From Sphingomonas psychrolutea (GTDB lineage Bacteria; Pseudomonadota; Alphaproteobacteria; Sphingomonadales; Sphingomonadaceae), in contig NZ_BMDW01000008.1 of assembly GCF_014636175.1 (NCBI RefSeq), positions 62,001-126,000 of the forward strand: a stretch of DNA of 64,000 nucleotides, in the 5' to 3' direction. This document shows, in pieces, positions 1-9,028 of this stretch. Under the pieces are notes generated by a model, which did not search any database, was not told the DNA's origin, and saw only the letters and a list, made by a program, of their open reading frames with translations. Within the stretch, counting starts at the first letter, position 1, and each line of letters begins with the position of its first letter. The translations under genes were made by a program, and so were the position numbers.

Positions 1-1
1 C

Positions 2-721
2 ACCCAGAATAATGTCGGCAAGCGCTTTGCCGTGGTGGTCGATGGGCAGGTGATCTCGGCACCGTCGATCAACACCCCCATCCTGGGCGGACAAGGCTAT
101 ATCGAGGGTGGCTTCACCGTCGAATCGGCGAACAATCTCGCGATCGCGCTCAGCTCTGCCCTGCCGATCACGCTGAAAGTGATCGAAGAGCATAGCGTCG
201 GGTCAGAGCTTGGGACGGACTCGATCAATGCGGGCCTCACCGCATCGGCGCTGGCGGTCGTGCTCGTCGTGATTTTCATGATTTTGACCTACGGTCGCTT
301 CGGTTTCTATGCCGATTATGCGGTGATCATCAACGTCGTGGTGATCATGGGCGTGCTGGCAGTGCTGGGCGGCACGCTAACGCTGCCGGGGATTGCCGGG
401 TTCGTGCTGACGATCGGGACCGCGGTCGACGCCAACGTGCTGATCAACGAGCGCATCCGCGAGGAACGGCGGCGCGGGCGATCGGTGATCCAGGCGGTCG
501 AGCTCGGCTATAAGGAAGCGAGCCGTACGATTTTCGAAGCGAATGCGACGCACGCGATTTCGGCACTGATCATGCTTGCCTTTGGCTCCGGCCCGGTGCG
601 CGGGTTTGCGATCGTGCTGCTGATCGGCATTCTGACATCTGTGTTCACCGCAGTGACCTTTACCCGGATGCTGGTGGTGCAGTGGATCCGCCGCACCCGC
701 CCGACGGATATGAATATATGA
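2..721 (+). CDS. secD: SecD, protein translocase subunit (3' part only)
   Basis: The reading frame is open from the window edge, so the start lies outside. About 239 residues remain. SecD pairs with SecF in the inner membrane and uses the proton gradient to help SecYEG finish protein export. The visible part contains the end of the periplasmic P1 region (VVVDGQVISAPSI, near residue 11) followed by the RND-type membrane block, including GTAVDANVLINERIREE, which is typical of SecD transmembrane segments 4-5. The next gene is secF, and a palindromic repeat of about 80 bp separates the two. The frame ends with TGA at 719-721. Identity is clear. Only the missing 5' part is unknown. Confidence 0.95.
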   Translation, partial: TQNNVGKRFAVVVDGQVISAPSINTPILGGQGYIEGGFTVESANNLAIALSSALPITLKVIEEHSVGSELGTDSINAGLTASALAVVLVVIFMILTYGRFGFYADYAVIINVVVIMGVLAVLGGTLTLPGIAGFVLTIGTAVDANVLINERIREERRRGRSVIQAVELGYKEASRTIFEANATHAISALIMLAFGSGPVRGFAIVLLIGILTSVFTAVTFTRMLVVQWIRRTRPTDMNI

Positions 722-730
722 TCCTCTTTT

Positions 731-813
731 CCGTCACCCCAGCGAAGGCTGGGGTCTCCACGTGGCAGGTGCTGCGCCTGCCCCCACAAGATGCCAGCAT
801 ACGCTGGCATGAC
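731..813. repeat. Intergenic repeat of two palindromes between secD and secF
   Basis: Two palindromes fill the gap: CCCCAGCGAAGGCTGGGG (737-754) and ATGCCAGCATACGCTGGCAT (791-810). The outer flanks are CGTCA and TGACG, so the element as a whole is also an inverted repeat. It lies inside an operon, which argues against a strict terminator role. It resembles the other paired-palindrome repeats in this window in design but not in exact sequence. Confidence 0.8.
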
Positions 814-825
814 GAGGCTTTGTAA

Positions 826-1782
826 ATGCGCCTGCTGAAACTCGTCCCCGACAATACTAACCTGCCGTTCGTGTCGCTGCGCCGCTGGGCGTTTGCGCTG
901 ACGATGGCGTTGACGATCGCGGCGGTCGTTGTGGTCTTTGCCAAGGGCCTCAACCTCGGCGTCGATTTCCGCGGCGGCCTGACGATCGAGGAGAAGTTCA
1001 AGACCGCCCCCTCGACCGACACATTGCGCACCACGATCGACCGGCTGAAGCTCGGCGAGGCGCGGCTGCAGGCGATCGGCCTCGACGGCAAGACCGTGTC
1101 GATCAAGCTGCCCCCGGTCGACAGCACTGATGAAGGCGCCACCGCGCGCGTGGTCGATGCGGTGCATGCGGCCGTGGTCAAGGACTTCCCCGACGCGACC
1201 TTCTCGCAGCAAAGCTCGGTCAGCGGCAAGGTATCGGGTGAACTGATCCAGAACGGCATCCTCGCGGTGGTGCTCGCGGTGCTTGGCATCGGCCTGTTCG
1301 CAATCTTCCGCTTCGAATGGCAGTTCGGCGTCTCGACCGTGGTCGCGATCGTCCACGACGTGCTGATGACGCTGGGCTTCTTCGCGCTGACACAGTTCGA
1401 ATTCGACCTCAACATCGTCGCGGCGGTGCTGACGATCATCGGCTATTCGATCAACGACAAGATCGTGATCGATGACCGCATTCGTGAGAATATGCGCCGC
1501 TATCGCAAGATGGACATGTCGCAAATCGTCGATTTGTCGGTCAACGAAACGCTGCCGCGCACCGTGATGACCTCGCTGACGATCTTGCTCGCGTTGTTCG
1601 CAATGCTGATCTTCGGCGGGCATGTGTTGCGCGGCTTCACGTCCGCGATGATCCTCGGGATTTTCGTCGGGACCTATTCGTCGATCTACGTGTCATCGTC
1701 GCTGCTGATTTCGCTGGGGCTGCGGCCCGATCCGAAGCTGACGGACGAGGCCGCGGTACCGGTCAAGCAACCGACCCGCTGA
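826..1782 (+). CDS. secF: SecF, protein translocase subunit
   Basis: 318 residues, the usual length for SecF. SecF forms the SecDF complex that drives late steps of preprotein export in the inner membrane. The N-terminus carries one membrane segment followed by the conserved GVDFRGG stretch (LNLGVDFRGGLTIEEKF, about residues 43-59). After the periplasmic domain come five more membrane segments with the family block NDKIVIDDRIREN, which corresponds to the SecD block seen upstream. The TGA stop overlaps the ATG of the next gene by one base (TGATG at 1780-1784), which suggests coupled translation. The start at 826 follows the repeat directly. Confidence 0.96.
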   Translation: MRLLKLVPDNTNLPFVSLRRWAFALTMALTIAAVVVVFAKGLNLGVDFRGGLTIEEKFKTAPSTDTLRTTIDRLKLGEARLQAIGLDGKTVSIKLPPVDSTDEGATARVVDAVHAAVVKDFPDATFSQQSSVSGKVSGELIQNGILAVVLAVLGIGLFAIFRFEWQFGVSTVVAIVHDVLMTLGFFALTQFEFDLNIVAAVLTIIGYSINDKIVIDDRIRENMRRYRKMDMSQIVDLSVNETLPRTVMTSLTILLALFAMLIFGGHVLRGFTSAMILGIFVGTYSSIYVSSSLLISLGLRPDPKLTDEAAVPVKQPTR

Positions 1783-2162
1783 TGCGGATCGATTCCGAGC
1801 GCGGTGCCGGGCCGATCATCACCGGCTTCTCCGCAGGCGGGTTCAAGGTCGAGGCGGGCAGCTTCAAGGGCGTGTATCGCGCGCTGACGATCTCGCCCGA
1901 GGCGGTGGCGGAATGGACGCCGCCACCGATCGAAACGCTCGATGCCGCCGCGCTCGGTGCGGTGCTAGCGACCGAGCCGCGTGCGGAATTCCTGTTGCTG
2001 GGCACCGGCGCGACGCTGCAGCGCCCGCCGCCTGCCTTCACCCGCGAACTCGAAGCGCAGGGCATCGGCGTCGAGGCGATGGACAGCCGCGCGGCCGCGC
2101 GCGCCTGGGCGGTGCTGCGCGGCGAAGGTCGCTGGGTCATCGGCGCGTTCTATCCGCTTTAA
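1782..2162 (+). CDS. MTH938/NDUFAF3-like (DUF498) protein
   Basis: 126 residues, the full length expected of the Mth938-domain family (PF04430). The sequence shows the family's pattern: an N-terminal ITGFSAGGFKVE strand region, FLLLGTGATLQRPP in the middle, and IGVEAMDSRAAARAWAVL toward the end. The human relative NDUFAF3 assists respiratory complex I assembly; the bacterial role is not firmly established. Bacterial copies are often found directly after secDF in Alphaproteobacteria, as here, with a one-base stop/start overlap with secF. The link to membrane protein biogenesis is an inference from that position. Confidence 0.85.
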   Translation: MRIDSERGAGPIITGFSAGGFKVEAGSFKGVYRALTISPEAVAEWTPPPIETLDAAALGAVLATEPRAEFLLLGTGATLQRPPPAFTRELEAQGIGVEAMDSRAAARAWAVLRGEGRWVIGAFYPL

Positions 2163-2216
2163 CCGCGCGCCACGTGCGGCTATCCTTTGTCCAAACTGTT
2201 TGGGGGAGAGTCGGAC

Positions 2217-3407
2217 ATGAGAGCATTATTGGCAGCGATTGCGCTGATCGCGACACCGGCGCTGGCCCAGACAGCGCCGACTGCGCCCGCTCCGGTTGCC
2301 ACCCCGGCGGCGACGCCCGATTACACCGACGCGCAAAGCTGGCTGTGCCGGCCCGGCCGCACCGACCCGTGCAGCGCCGACCAGAGCGCGACGATCGTCA
2401 GGCCCGACGGATCGCGCAGCATCGAACGCTTTGCCGCCGCCCAGGACCCGACCTTCGACTGTTTCTACGTCTATCCGACCGTCTCGCTCGATCCGACGCC
2501 GAACAGCGACATGAAGGCGGGGCCGGAGGAAAACGCCGTCGCGGCGTATCAGGCGGCGCGCTTCGCCAAGCATTGCCGCGTGTTCGCGCCGCTCTACCGG
2601 CAAGTCACGTTATCGGCGTTGCAAGCGCTGTTGAGTGGCCGGGCGGTCAGCGCCGACCGCGCAATGGCGTATAACGACGTCAAGGCGGCGTGGGACGAAT
2701 ATCTGGCCTATGACAATCACGGGCGCGGGGTCGTGCTGATCGGGCATAGCCAGGGGTCGGGCGTGCTGAAGGCGCTGGTTGCCGACGCGATCGAGGGAAC
2801 GCCGGTGCAGAAGCAGATCATCTCGGTGCTGATCCCCGGCACCAATGTTGCGGTGCCAATGGGCAAGGACGTTGGCGGTGATTTGAAATCCACGCCGCTC
2901 TGCCACCGCGCGAGCGATACCGGCTGTGTGGTCAGTTACGTGAGCTTCCGCGCCGATGCACCGCCGCCGCCGAACAGCCGCTTCGGCGTGGTGCCGCAGC
3001 CGGAGATGATGGCGGCGTGCGTCAATCCGGCGGCGCTGGGCGGTGGCTCGGCGACGACCGACGCTTATCTCGGCGCGAAGGGCGCGGGGATTGCGAGCGC
3101 GCCGCAAGGGCCGTGGTCAAGCGACGGCGCGCCCGTCACCACGCCGTTCGTCAAAGTGCCCGGCTTGCTCAGCACGGCATGCGTCGCGAGCGGCAAGTTC
3201 AGTTACCTTGCGGTGACCGTCAACGCCGTACCCGCCGACAAGCGCACCGACACGATCGTCGGCGATATCGTGTTTGGTGGGGGGATCCTGAAGGAATGGG
3301 GCCTCCACGTGATCGACATGCCGGTGGTGATGGGCGATCTGGTCGAATTGAGTGCGGCGCAGGCGAAGGCGTGGTTGGCGAAGCAACCCGCCGCAGCGGT
3401 GCAGTGA
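2217..3407 (+). CDS. Exported DUF3089 family alpha/beta hydrolase
   Basis: 396 residues from the ATG at 2217, chosen because it follows a good ribosome site (GGGGGAGAG) and starts directly with a signal peptide (MRALLAAIALIATPALAQ). An ATG 30 bases upstream would put ten extra residues in front of it. The mature protein matches the DUF3089 family (PF11288), which has a lipase-like alpha/beta hydrolase fold. The nucleophile elbow GHSQG is visible (VVLIGHSQGSGVLK, about residues 176-189). The substrate is unknown, but an esterase or lipase acting in the periplasm is the likely role. The gene stands alone; a palindromic repeat follows it and the next gene is convergent. Confidence 0.85.
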   Translation: MRALLAAIALIATPALAQTAPTAPAPVATPAATPDYTDAQSWLCRPGRTDPCSADQSATIVRPDGSRSIERFAAAQDPTFDCFYVYPTVSLDPTPNSDMKAGPEENAVAAYQAARFAKHCRVFAPLYRQVTLSALQALLSGRAVSADRAMAYNDVKAAWDEYLAYDNHGRGVVLIGHSQGSGVLKALVADAIEGTPVQKQIISVLIPGTNVAVPMGKDVGGDLKSTPLCHRASDTGCVVSYVSFRADAPPPPNSRFGVVPQPEMMAACVNPAALGGGSATTDAYLGAKGAGIASAPQGPWSSDGAPVTTPFVKVPGLLSTACVASGKFSYLAVTVNAVPADKRTDTIVGDIVFGGGILKEWGLHVIDMPVVMGDLVELSAAQAKAWLAKQPAAAVQ

Positions 3408-3441
3408 GACCGGGTCGCACTAGCCCTTTATTTTTGTTTGC

Positions 3442-3545
3442 TTGCCCGGCGAAGGCCGGGGCCCAGTTGCGAGCCGTCGATTGGCGCGCACAACTCTCGC
3501 CAACACAAGCCTGTCCTGCTGGGCCCTGGCCTTCGCCGGGGAAGC
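3442..3545. repeat. Class A paired-palindrome repeat
   Basis: The left arm reads GCCCGGCGAAGGCCGGGGCC and the right arm GGCCTTCGCCGGGGAAG, flanking a variable centre. Each arm is itself a palindrome and the arms face each other, so the whole element can fold into a long hairpin. It sits between two convergent genes. Other class A copies are at 9561, 30010, 35745, 42096 and 45690. Confidence 0.85.
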
Positions 3546-3566
3546 GGGAAACGGCAAGCTTGGCAG

Positions 3567-4733
3567 CTACCGCGTCACCAAGCTCGCCAAATGCTCATAC
3601 AGGCCGGCGGTATTCGCTTCCCAGGTGAAGCGCTCCGCCCCGCGGCGGACCGCTTCGGACGCGGGCGGATTGGCCAGCACTTCCGCGATCCCGGCAGCGA
3701 ACGCGGGCGCGTTACGCGCTACAATCCGGCCATAAGCGTGGTGGGTCACCACCTCCCCGGCCCCGCCGGCAGCGGTGATGACGATCGGCGTGCCGCACGC
3801 GAGCGCCTCGACCCAGGCATTGGCGAGGCCTTCGGAGGAGGAGGCCAGCGCCATTACGTCGGCGGCGGCGAGCAAGGCGGGAAGATCGACGTGCGGCACC
3901 GATCCGAGGAGCCGCACGCGGTCACTCAGCCCAAGCGACGCGATCTGCGCAGTGAGCGCGGCGCGTTCGGGTCCCTCGCCTGCGATCAGCAGGGTCGCAT
4001 CGGGCAGCGACGCCAGCGCCTCGATCACGAAGTGATGCCCCTTGCGCGGGATCAGCGCGCCGAGCGACACGATCAGCGACCCGGTGACGCCATAGACTGC
4101 CTTGGCTGCAACGCGGTCGCGCGGGGCGAAGCGGTCGAGATCAACGCCGGTGTGGTGGACACGGATCGTGTTCGCAGGAATGCCGAGCGCCGCCATGTCG
4201 GCGCGCATCGCCGCGCTGACCGCCAGCACCCCGTTTGCCGCTTGGCCTGCGGCGATCACTCGGTGCGCCGTGGCAGGCGCGCTGCCCCAATAATGAATAT
4301 CCGCGCCGCGCGCCTTGATCGATACCGGCACGCCGAAATGCCGCCCCAGCGCGATCGCGGCGGGGCCGTCGGGGAAGAAGAATTCGGCGTCGATCGCATC
4401 GAACGCGAAATCGCGGCGGATCTCGGTGAGCAGCGGGATCAGCCGCTGGGTGAGCGCGCCTGCGTGGAAGCGTCCGCCGGTGCCGGGCAGCGTGGTGAAA
4501 CGCGGGCGATGGGTGTCGAGGCCTTTCCAAGTCTCCCGCGTGGGCAATCTGGCGAGGCCGGCATACTGCGCGTGAGCGTTCAGCGGCCAGGGCGGCATCC
4601 CGACCGGCGCGACCAGCCTGAGTTCGACCTCAGGGTGCGCCGCCAGCCCAAGCGTCTGCCGCTCGACGAACACCCCGAAATTGGGGCGCGACGCGTCGGG
4701 GAACAGGGTCGAGAGCGTGAGGACGCGGAGCAT
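3567..4733 (-). CDS. GT4-type glycosyltransferase
   Basis: 388 residues. It has the two-domain GT-B layout of family 4 glycosyltransferases, which move a sugar from an activated donor onto a lipid or glycan acceptor at the inner membrane. The N-terminal domain starts MLRVLTLSTLFPDASRPNFG. The C-terminal domain has LIVSLGALIPRKGHHFVIEAL, LLIAGEGPERAAL and the EX7E donor motif (EGLANAWVEAL) followed by ACGTPIVI. The donor and acceptor cannot be told from sequence. It lies 154 bases downstream of a phosphomannose isomerase gene on the same strand. A role in mannose-containing glycan synthesis is possible but only inferred from this neighbour. Confidence 0.88.
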   Translation of the reverse strand: MLRVLTLSTLFPDASRPNFGVFVERQTLGLAAHPEVELRLVAPVGMPPWPLNAHAQYAGLARLPTRETWKGLDTHRPRFTTLPGTGGRFHAGALTQRLIPLLTEIRRDFAFDAIDAEFFFPDGPAAIALGRHFGVPVSIKARGADIHYWGSAPATAHRVIAAGQAANGVLAVSAAMRADMAALGIPANTIRVHHTGVDLDRFAPRDRVAAKAVYGVTGSLIVSLGALIPRKGHHFVIEALASLPDATLLIAGEGPERAALTAQIASLGLSDRVRLLGSVPHVDLPALLAAADVMALASSSEGLANAWVEALACGTPIVITAAGGAGEVVTHHAYGRIVARNAPAFAAGIAEVLANPPASEAVRRGAERFTWEANTAGLYEHLASLVTR

Positions 4734-4767
4734 ATGCGGGCGATAGCATGACAGGCGTTAACGTGGG

Positions 4768-4830
4768 GTGGTCGGCGTGGTGCCGTACTGCGCAGTGGCC
4801 CCCTGCACGAGGCCGGGGTGACGGTGAGAC
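4768..4830. repeat. Half of a class B repeat (decayed)
   Basis: Only a right-hand arm is recognisable: GCACGAGGCCGGGGTGACGG, preceded by GTGCCGTACTGCGCAGTGG. It compares with the right arm of the complete copy at 15361-15457. The matching left arm is absent, so this looks like a decayed or truncated copy. Confidence 0.5.
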
Positions 4831-4887
4831 CCACAGCGCAACCGACGTCGGCGACCGGGCAGAGCTCGCCGTTTGGCTTTCCTTACG

Positions 4888-5712
4888 CTAAATCCGCTGA
4901 TCCCCCGGATAGGCCAGCGCCACATCGCTCCCCGCGTCGCCCGAAATTTCGCAGCGTCCGGCCAAGGTGAGACATTCGCCCGCCGAGAACACCACGCCGT
5001 CGACCACACCCGCGCCGACGATCGGCACCAGCCACGCGGTCACACCCACGGGCAAATCCACCACGCGGTCCCCGCCAGCGAAGCGTTCGATCACGAATTT
5101 CGGGCCCTCGGCCAGCACTTGGCGGTCCGCGCCATCCGACGCGGGCGTCGGCAGCGGCACGAACGGCACCGCATCCGACACCGCGACCCCGGCATCGAGA
5201 TGCAGTTCGCGGTCGCTGCCATAATCGTAGAGGCGGTAGGTCAGATCGACATTCTGCTGGATCTCGACACAGGTGATCCCTGCGCCGATCGCGTGGATCG
5301 TGCCGGCCTTGTTGTAGATGAAGTCACCTGCCTTGACCGGTTTCCAGTCGAGCTTGTGCGCGATCGACCCGTCGAGCGCGGCCGCGCGGAGTTCCTCGTG
5401 CGTCATCGGTGCGAGCGTGCCGATCGCGATGGTCGAATCGGGTTCCGCGGCGAGGACGATCCACGCTTCGTCCTTGCCACGCGGATAGCCCGCGGCTTGC
5501 GCCTGCGCATCGTCGGGGTGGACCTGCACCGACAGTTTCTCACTGGTGAAGAGATATTTGACCAGCAGTTCGGGTTCGCCGGCATGCGGCGTCTGGAACC
5601 AGACTTCGCCGATCTTTTCGCTACCGGCTGCAGGATCGGCGAAACCGGGCCATAAATGGGTCCGGCCCCAGGGCTTTTCGACGCGTTTGGTGGCGAGCAG
5701 GGTTGCGGTCAC
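4888..5712 (-). CDS. Class I mannose-6-phosphate isomerase
   Basis: 274 residues from a GTG start at 5712. This start is preferred because TGGAG lies about ten bases upstream; an ATG 36 bases further up would add an unlikely N-terminus. The enzyme interconverts mannose 6-phosphate and fructose 6-phosphate and feeds GDP-mannose synthesis in the cytoplasm. Visible family features are VEKPWGRTHLWPGF near the N-terminus, the metal-binding SVQVHPDDAQAQ and KDEAWIVL, and the KAGTIHAIGAG loop. The length fits the short bacterial class I enzymes (Bacillus ManA-like) rather than the longer enterobacterial form. It is divergent from bamD. Confidence 0.88.
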   Translation of the reverse strand: MTATLLATKRVEKPWGRTHLWPGFADPAAGSEKIGEVWFQTPHAGEPELLVKYLFTSEKLSVQVHPDDAQAQAAGYPRGKDEAWIVLAAEPDSTIAIGTLAPMTHEELRAAALDGSIAHKLDWKPVKAGDFIYNKAGTIHAIGAGITCVEIQQNVDLTYRLYDYGSDRELHLDAGVAVSDAVPFVPLPTPASDGADRQVLAEGPKFVIERFAGGDRVVDLPVGVTAWLVPIVGAGVVDGVVFSAGECLTLAGRCEISGDAGSDVALAYPGDQRI

Positions 5713-5825
5713 GGTGCGCGATCTCCAGTCGGACAAGGAATAGAACAACGCATCGTTCGGGCCAAGCGATCCGTTCGCCGAAAAGGATTGTTTGCCGACG
5801 CGCGCTTGCGCTAAGACCGGCTCCG

Positions 5826-6776
5826 ATGCGTACCCCCCTTACCCGCTCGCCCCTCCTCCGCAGCCTCGCGGTCGTCCTGATCGCCGGAACCGCGCTCGTC
5901 ACCACCGGCTGCGCGCGCAACCGCACCAAGGGCGACATTCCGTACGTCGCACGCGATGTCGGCACGCTCTATACGGCGGCGCGCAAGCGGTTGGATAATA
6001 AGGAATATAAGCTCGCAGCCGCCTTGTTCGACGAGGTCGAGCGGCAGCATCCCTATTCGGTATGGGCGCGCCGCGCGCAGTTGATGAGTGCGTTCAGTTA
6101 CTATCTGGCGCATGATTACACCGCGTCGATTCAGTCGGCGCAGCGCTTTCTGTCGATCCACCCCGGCAACCGCGATGCGGCTTACGCCTATTATCTGATT
6201 TCGCTCGGCTATTACGAGCAGATTAGCGACGTCACGCGCGACCAGAAGATCACGCAGCAAGCGCTCGATTCGCTGGGCGAATTGATGCGGCGCTACCCCA
6301 ACACGCGCTATGCCGCCGACGCACGGCTCAAGGTCGATCTTGTGCGCGACCATTTGGCCGGCAAGGAAATGGAGATCGGGCGCTTTTACGAAACACGCGG
6401 ACAGTGGCTCGCGGCGACCGGGCGTTTCCGCAAGGTGGTCGACGATTATCAGACGACGACGCACACGCCTGAGGCGCTGATGCGCTTGACCGAGACGTAT
6501 CTGGCGCTCGGCGTGCCGGATGAAGCGCGCAAATCCACCGCCGTGCTCGGCGCGAACTATCCCGGCACTGGGTGGTATGCGCGCGCCTATAAACTGTCGA
6601 ACGAGCACCCCCCGGTCGCCGTGGCGGCGATTGCGACGGGTGAACCGGTCGTGCCCAATACCGGGACGCCGGCCCAGGTCGACATCAAGAAGCGTCGCGA
6701 GATCAAGCGCGACACCAGCGCGGCACCGGTCGGAAGCTCGTCGACCAACCCGGGCAACCCCAATCCGGGCGGCTGA
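5826..6776 (+). CDS. bamD: BamD, outer-membrane assembly lipoprotein
   Basis: 316 residues from ATG 5826, which begins a lipoprotein signal (LAVVLIAGTALVTTGCARN) with the lipid-carrying Cys near residue 24. BamD (ComL/YfiO family) is part of the BAM complex that folds beta-barrel proteins into the outer membrane. The body contains tetratricopeptide-like helical pairs, for example LFDEVERQHPYSVWARRA and QRFLSIHPGNRDAAYAYY, as expected. The C-terminal tail after about residue 265 is Pro/Thr/Asn-rich and low in complexity. recN follows 161 bases downstream. bamD next to recN is a familiar arrangement in Alphaproteobacteria. Confidence 0.94.
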   Translation: MRTPLTRSPLLRSLAVVLIAGTALVTTGCARNRTKGDIPYVARDVGTLYTAARKRLDNKEYKLAAALFDEVERQHPYSVWARRAQLMSAFSYYLAHDYTASIQSAQRFLSIHPGNRDAAYAYYLISLGYYEQISDVTRDQKITQQALDSLGELMRRYPNTRYAADARLKVDLVRDHLAGKEMEIGRFYETRGQWLAATGRFRKVVDDYQTTTHTPEALMRLTETYLALGVPDEARKSTAVLGANYPGTGWYARAYKLSNEHPPVAVAAIATGEPVVPNTGTPAQVDIKKRREIKRDTSAAPVGSSSTNPGNPNPGG

Positions 6777-6784
6777 GCGGAATC

Positions 6785-6865
6785 GGCGATTTATGGTTTC
6801 CTGCGCAAGCAGGAATGTCGCATGACGCACGTGCAACCTTGGATTCCGGCTTTCGCAGACGAGCG
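6785..6865. repeat. Degenerate paired-palindrome repeat between bamD and recN
   Basis: TTTCCTGCGCAAGCAGGAAT at 6794-6813 is a short palindrome. About 25 bases on, TGGATTCCGGCTTTCGCAGA looks like the decayed facing arm. It has the design of the other intergenic repeats but weaker pairing. Confidence 0.5.
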
Positions 6866-6937
6866 GCATCGTCGCTGCGCGAATCATCAAAAGAACGATA
6901 CCGGAACACACAAAGCTCGGATAAAGGGAGCAGCACG

Positions 6938-8602
6938 ATGCTGAACTCTCTCGCCATTCGTGATGTCGTGCTGATCGAAGCGCTCGATCTGCAGTTCGGT
7001 GCGGGGCTGGGCGTGCTGACCGGCGAGACCGGCGCGGGCAAGTCGATCCTGCTCGATGCGCTGGGTCTGGCGCTCGGCGCGCGCGGCGAGGCGGGGCTGG
7101 TGCGGCAAGGGGCGGCGCAAGCCGTCGTCACCGCGACCTTCGATACGCCGCCCGCCGATGGGCCGATTGTCGCTTTGCTCACTGAAAACGGGCTCGACGT
7201 GGAGCCAGGCGAACCGCTGCTGATCCGCCGGATCGTCAAGGCCGATGGCGGCAGCCGCGCGTTCGTCAACGATCAGCCGGCCTCAGCCGGATTGCTGCGC
7301 GAACTGGCGACGTGGCTGGTCGAAATCCACGGCCAGCATGACGATCGCGGGCTGCTCAACGCGCGCGGCCACCGCGCCTTGCTCGATGCGTTCGGGCGAG
7401 TCGATACGGGGCCGACCGCGCGTGCCTATAAAGCGTGGCGCGAGGCCGAGGGGGCGCTGGCGGCGGCGCGCGCCGGGATCGATACCGCGCAACGCGACCG
7501 CGAATGGCTGGAACATGCCGTTGGCGAACTGCGCGCGCTCGCGCCCGAGCCGGGCGAGGAGGAGACGCTGGCCGATCGCCGCCGCACGATGCAGCGCGCC
7601 GAGAAGATCGCCGAGGATTTGGCGGCAATCGAAAATTGGCTGGAAGGATCGGATGGCGGGCTGTCACAGTTGCGCCAGGCGGCGCGCGTGCTCGAGCGGA
7701 TCGCCGGCGACCATGCGGCCTTTGCCGATGCGCTGGCGGCGATCGATCGCGCGGTGATCGAAGGGGCCGTCGCCGAGGACCGGCTGCGCATCGCGAAGGC
7801 CGATCTGTGGTTTGATCCGGCGACGCTGGAGGAGGATGAGACGCGGCTGTTCGAATTGCGCGGTATGGCGCGCAAACACCGCGTTCAGCCCGACGATCTG
7901 GCCGAATTGGCAAGCGAATTGGAGCGCAAGCTGGCGGCGCTTGAGGCCGGGGAAGAGGGACTCGCCGCGCTTGAGGACAAACTTGCCGCCGCACGGACGC
8001 GCTACGATGCCGCCGCCGATGCGCTGAGCGCCGCGCGGTCTGAAGCGGCGACGCGGCTGGATGCGGCGGTAAAAGGCGAACTTGTGCCGCTAAAGCTGGA
8101 TGCCGCGCGCTTCCGCACCGTGGTCGCGGCGGCGGCGGGGGAGAATTGGTCGGCGGCGGGCAATGACCGAGTCGAGTTCGAAATCTCGACCAACCCCGGC
8201 GCGCCGTTCGCGCCGCTGGTCAAGATCGCGAGCGGCGGCGAATTGTCGCGCTTCATCCTCGCGCTGAAGGTCGCGCTCGCGGAGCAAGGCGGGGCAGCGA
8301 CGATGATTTTCGACGAAATCGACCGCGGCGTGGGCGGCGCGGTGGCAAGCGCGATCGGCGAGCGGCTCGCGCGGCTGGCGGGGGGCACGCAATTGCTTGT
8401 CGTGACGCACAGCCCGCAAGTCGCAGCGCGGGGGCAGCATCATCTGCTGATCGCCAAGAGCCACGACGGGACCGTAACGCGCACCGGGGTGACCGCACTC
8501 GACGAGGCCGCGCGCCGCGAGGAAATCGCGCGGATGCTGTCGGGCGCGACGATTACGCCTGAAGCAAGGGCGCAGGCGGAGCGCCTGCTGGAGACGGCGT
8601 AG
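6938..8602 (+). CDS. recN: RecN, DNA double-strand-break repair ATPase
   Basis: 554 residues, normal for RecN. It is an SMC-like ATPase that acts early in recombinational repair of double-strand breaks. The start at 6938 follows AAAGGGAG and gives the typical N-terminus MLNSLAIRDVVLIEAL. The Walker A motif is GETGAGKS (residues 29-36). A long coiled-coil region follows in the middle. The ABC signature is SGGELSRF, the Walker B is TMIFDEIDRGVGG, and the H-loop region is LLVVTHSPQVAARG. ligA lies three genes downstream, so both replication/repair functions are close together. Confidence 0.96.
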   Translation: MLNSLAIRDVVLIEALDLQFGAGLGVLTGETGAGKSILLDALGLALGARGEAGLVRQGAAQAVVTATFDTPPADGPIVALLTENGLDVEPGEPLLIRRIVKADGGSRAFVNDQPASAGLLRELATWLVEIHGQHDDRGLLNARGHRALLDAFGRVDTGPTARAYKAWREAEGALAAARAGIDTAQRDREWLEHAVGELRALAPEPGEEETLADRRRTMQRAEKIAEDLAAIENWLEGSDGGLSQLRQAARVLERIAGDHAAFADALAAIDRAVIEGAVAEDRLRIAKADLWFDPATLEEDETRLFELRGMARKHRVQPDDLAELASELERKLAALEAGEEGLAALEDKLAAARTRYDAAADALSAARSEAATRLDAAVKGELVPLKLDAARFRTVVAAAAGENWSAAGNDRVEFEISTNPGAPFAPLVKIASGGELSRFILALKVALAEQGGAATMIFDEIDRGVGGAVASAIGERLARLAGGTQLLVVTHSPQVAARGQHHLLIAKSHDGTVTRTGVTALDEAARREEIARMLSGATITPEARAQAERLLETA

Positions 8603-8605
8603 CGT

Positions 8606-8711
8606 TCCCCCCCTCCCTGGAAGGGGGGGTAGGGGTGGGTTGGTTCGTTATCGAACGCAGCGCCAGCCCCACACCGACCCACCCCCAGCCCCTCCCTTCC
8701 AGGGAGGGGGG
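8606..8711. repeat. Class C paired-palindrome repeat
   Basis: The left arm is CCCCCTCCCTGGAAGGGGGG followed by GTAGGGGTGGG. The right arm is CCCACCCCCAGCCCCTCCC followed by TTCCAGGGAGGGGG. The arms face each other around a variable centre. Other class C copies are at 28680 and 32390. Confidence 0.8.
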
Positions 8712-8715
8712 AAGA

Positions 8716-9028
8716 GGGGCGACCGCCGCCACCTAAACCCCGCGACAATCCCGTAACGATCTGCTATTGCAAAACCATCGTGCGAGTCTGCCCCCAAGCA
8801 TCGCGCGGCTGAGAGACCTTCTGCGCTCCCGCTTGCATGGCATCGGACGCGCGCTCTTGCTCTCTTGCTTCCCCCTTTTCGGTCGGCCTGCTCGCTGCGG
8901 ATCACCCGCGCGCCGCTGACCTGCAGCGATCGGATGCGCCGGCCGGGGCCGGACGACGCCTCCGTCTTCGATCTCGGCCCCATTCGGCACGCCCCAGTCG
9001 GGCGGAGCCGGGACCAAAGGAATCAGTT
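8716..9028 (+). promoter_or_regulatory. Long leader region upstream of the cold-shock gene
   Basis: Together with the preceding repeat, this is the only stretch over 300 bases without a gene. I see no convincing reading frame on either strand. The ribosome site AAAGGAA lies just before the ATG at 9029. Cold-shock genes often have long, structured 5' leaders that control translation by temperature. That role is assumed here from the family; no known RNA motif was recognised. An A/T-richer stretch (CTGCTATTGCAAAACC, 8761-8776) could hold the promoter. Confidence 0.4.
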
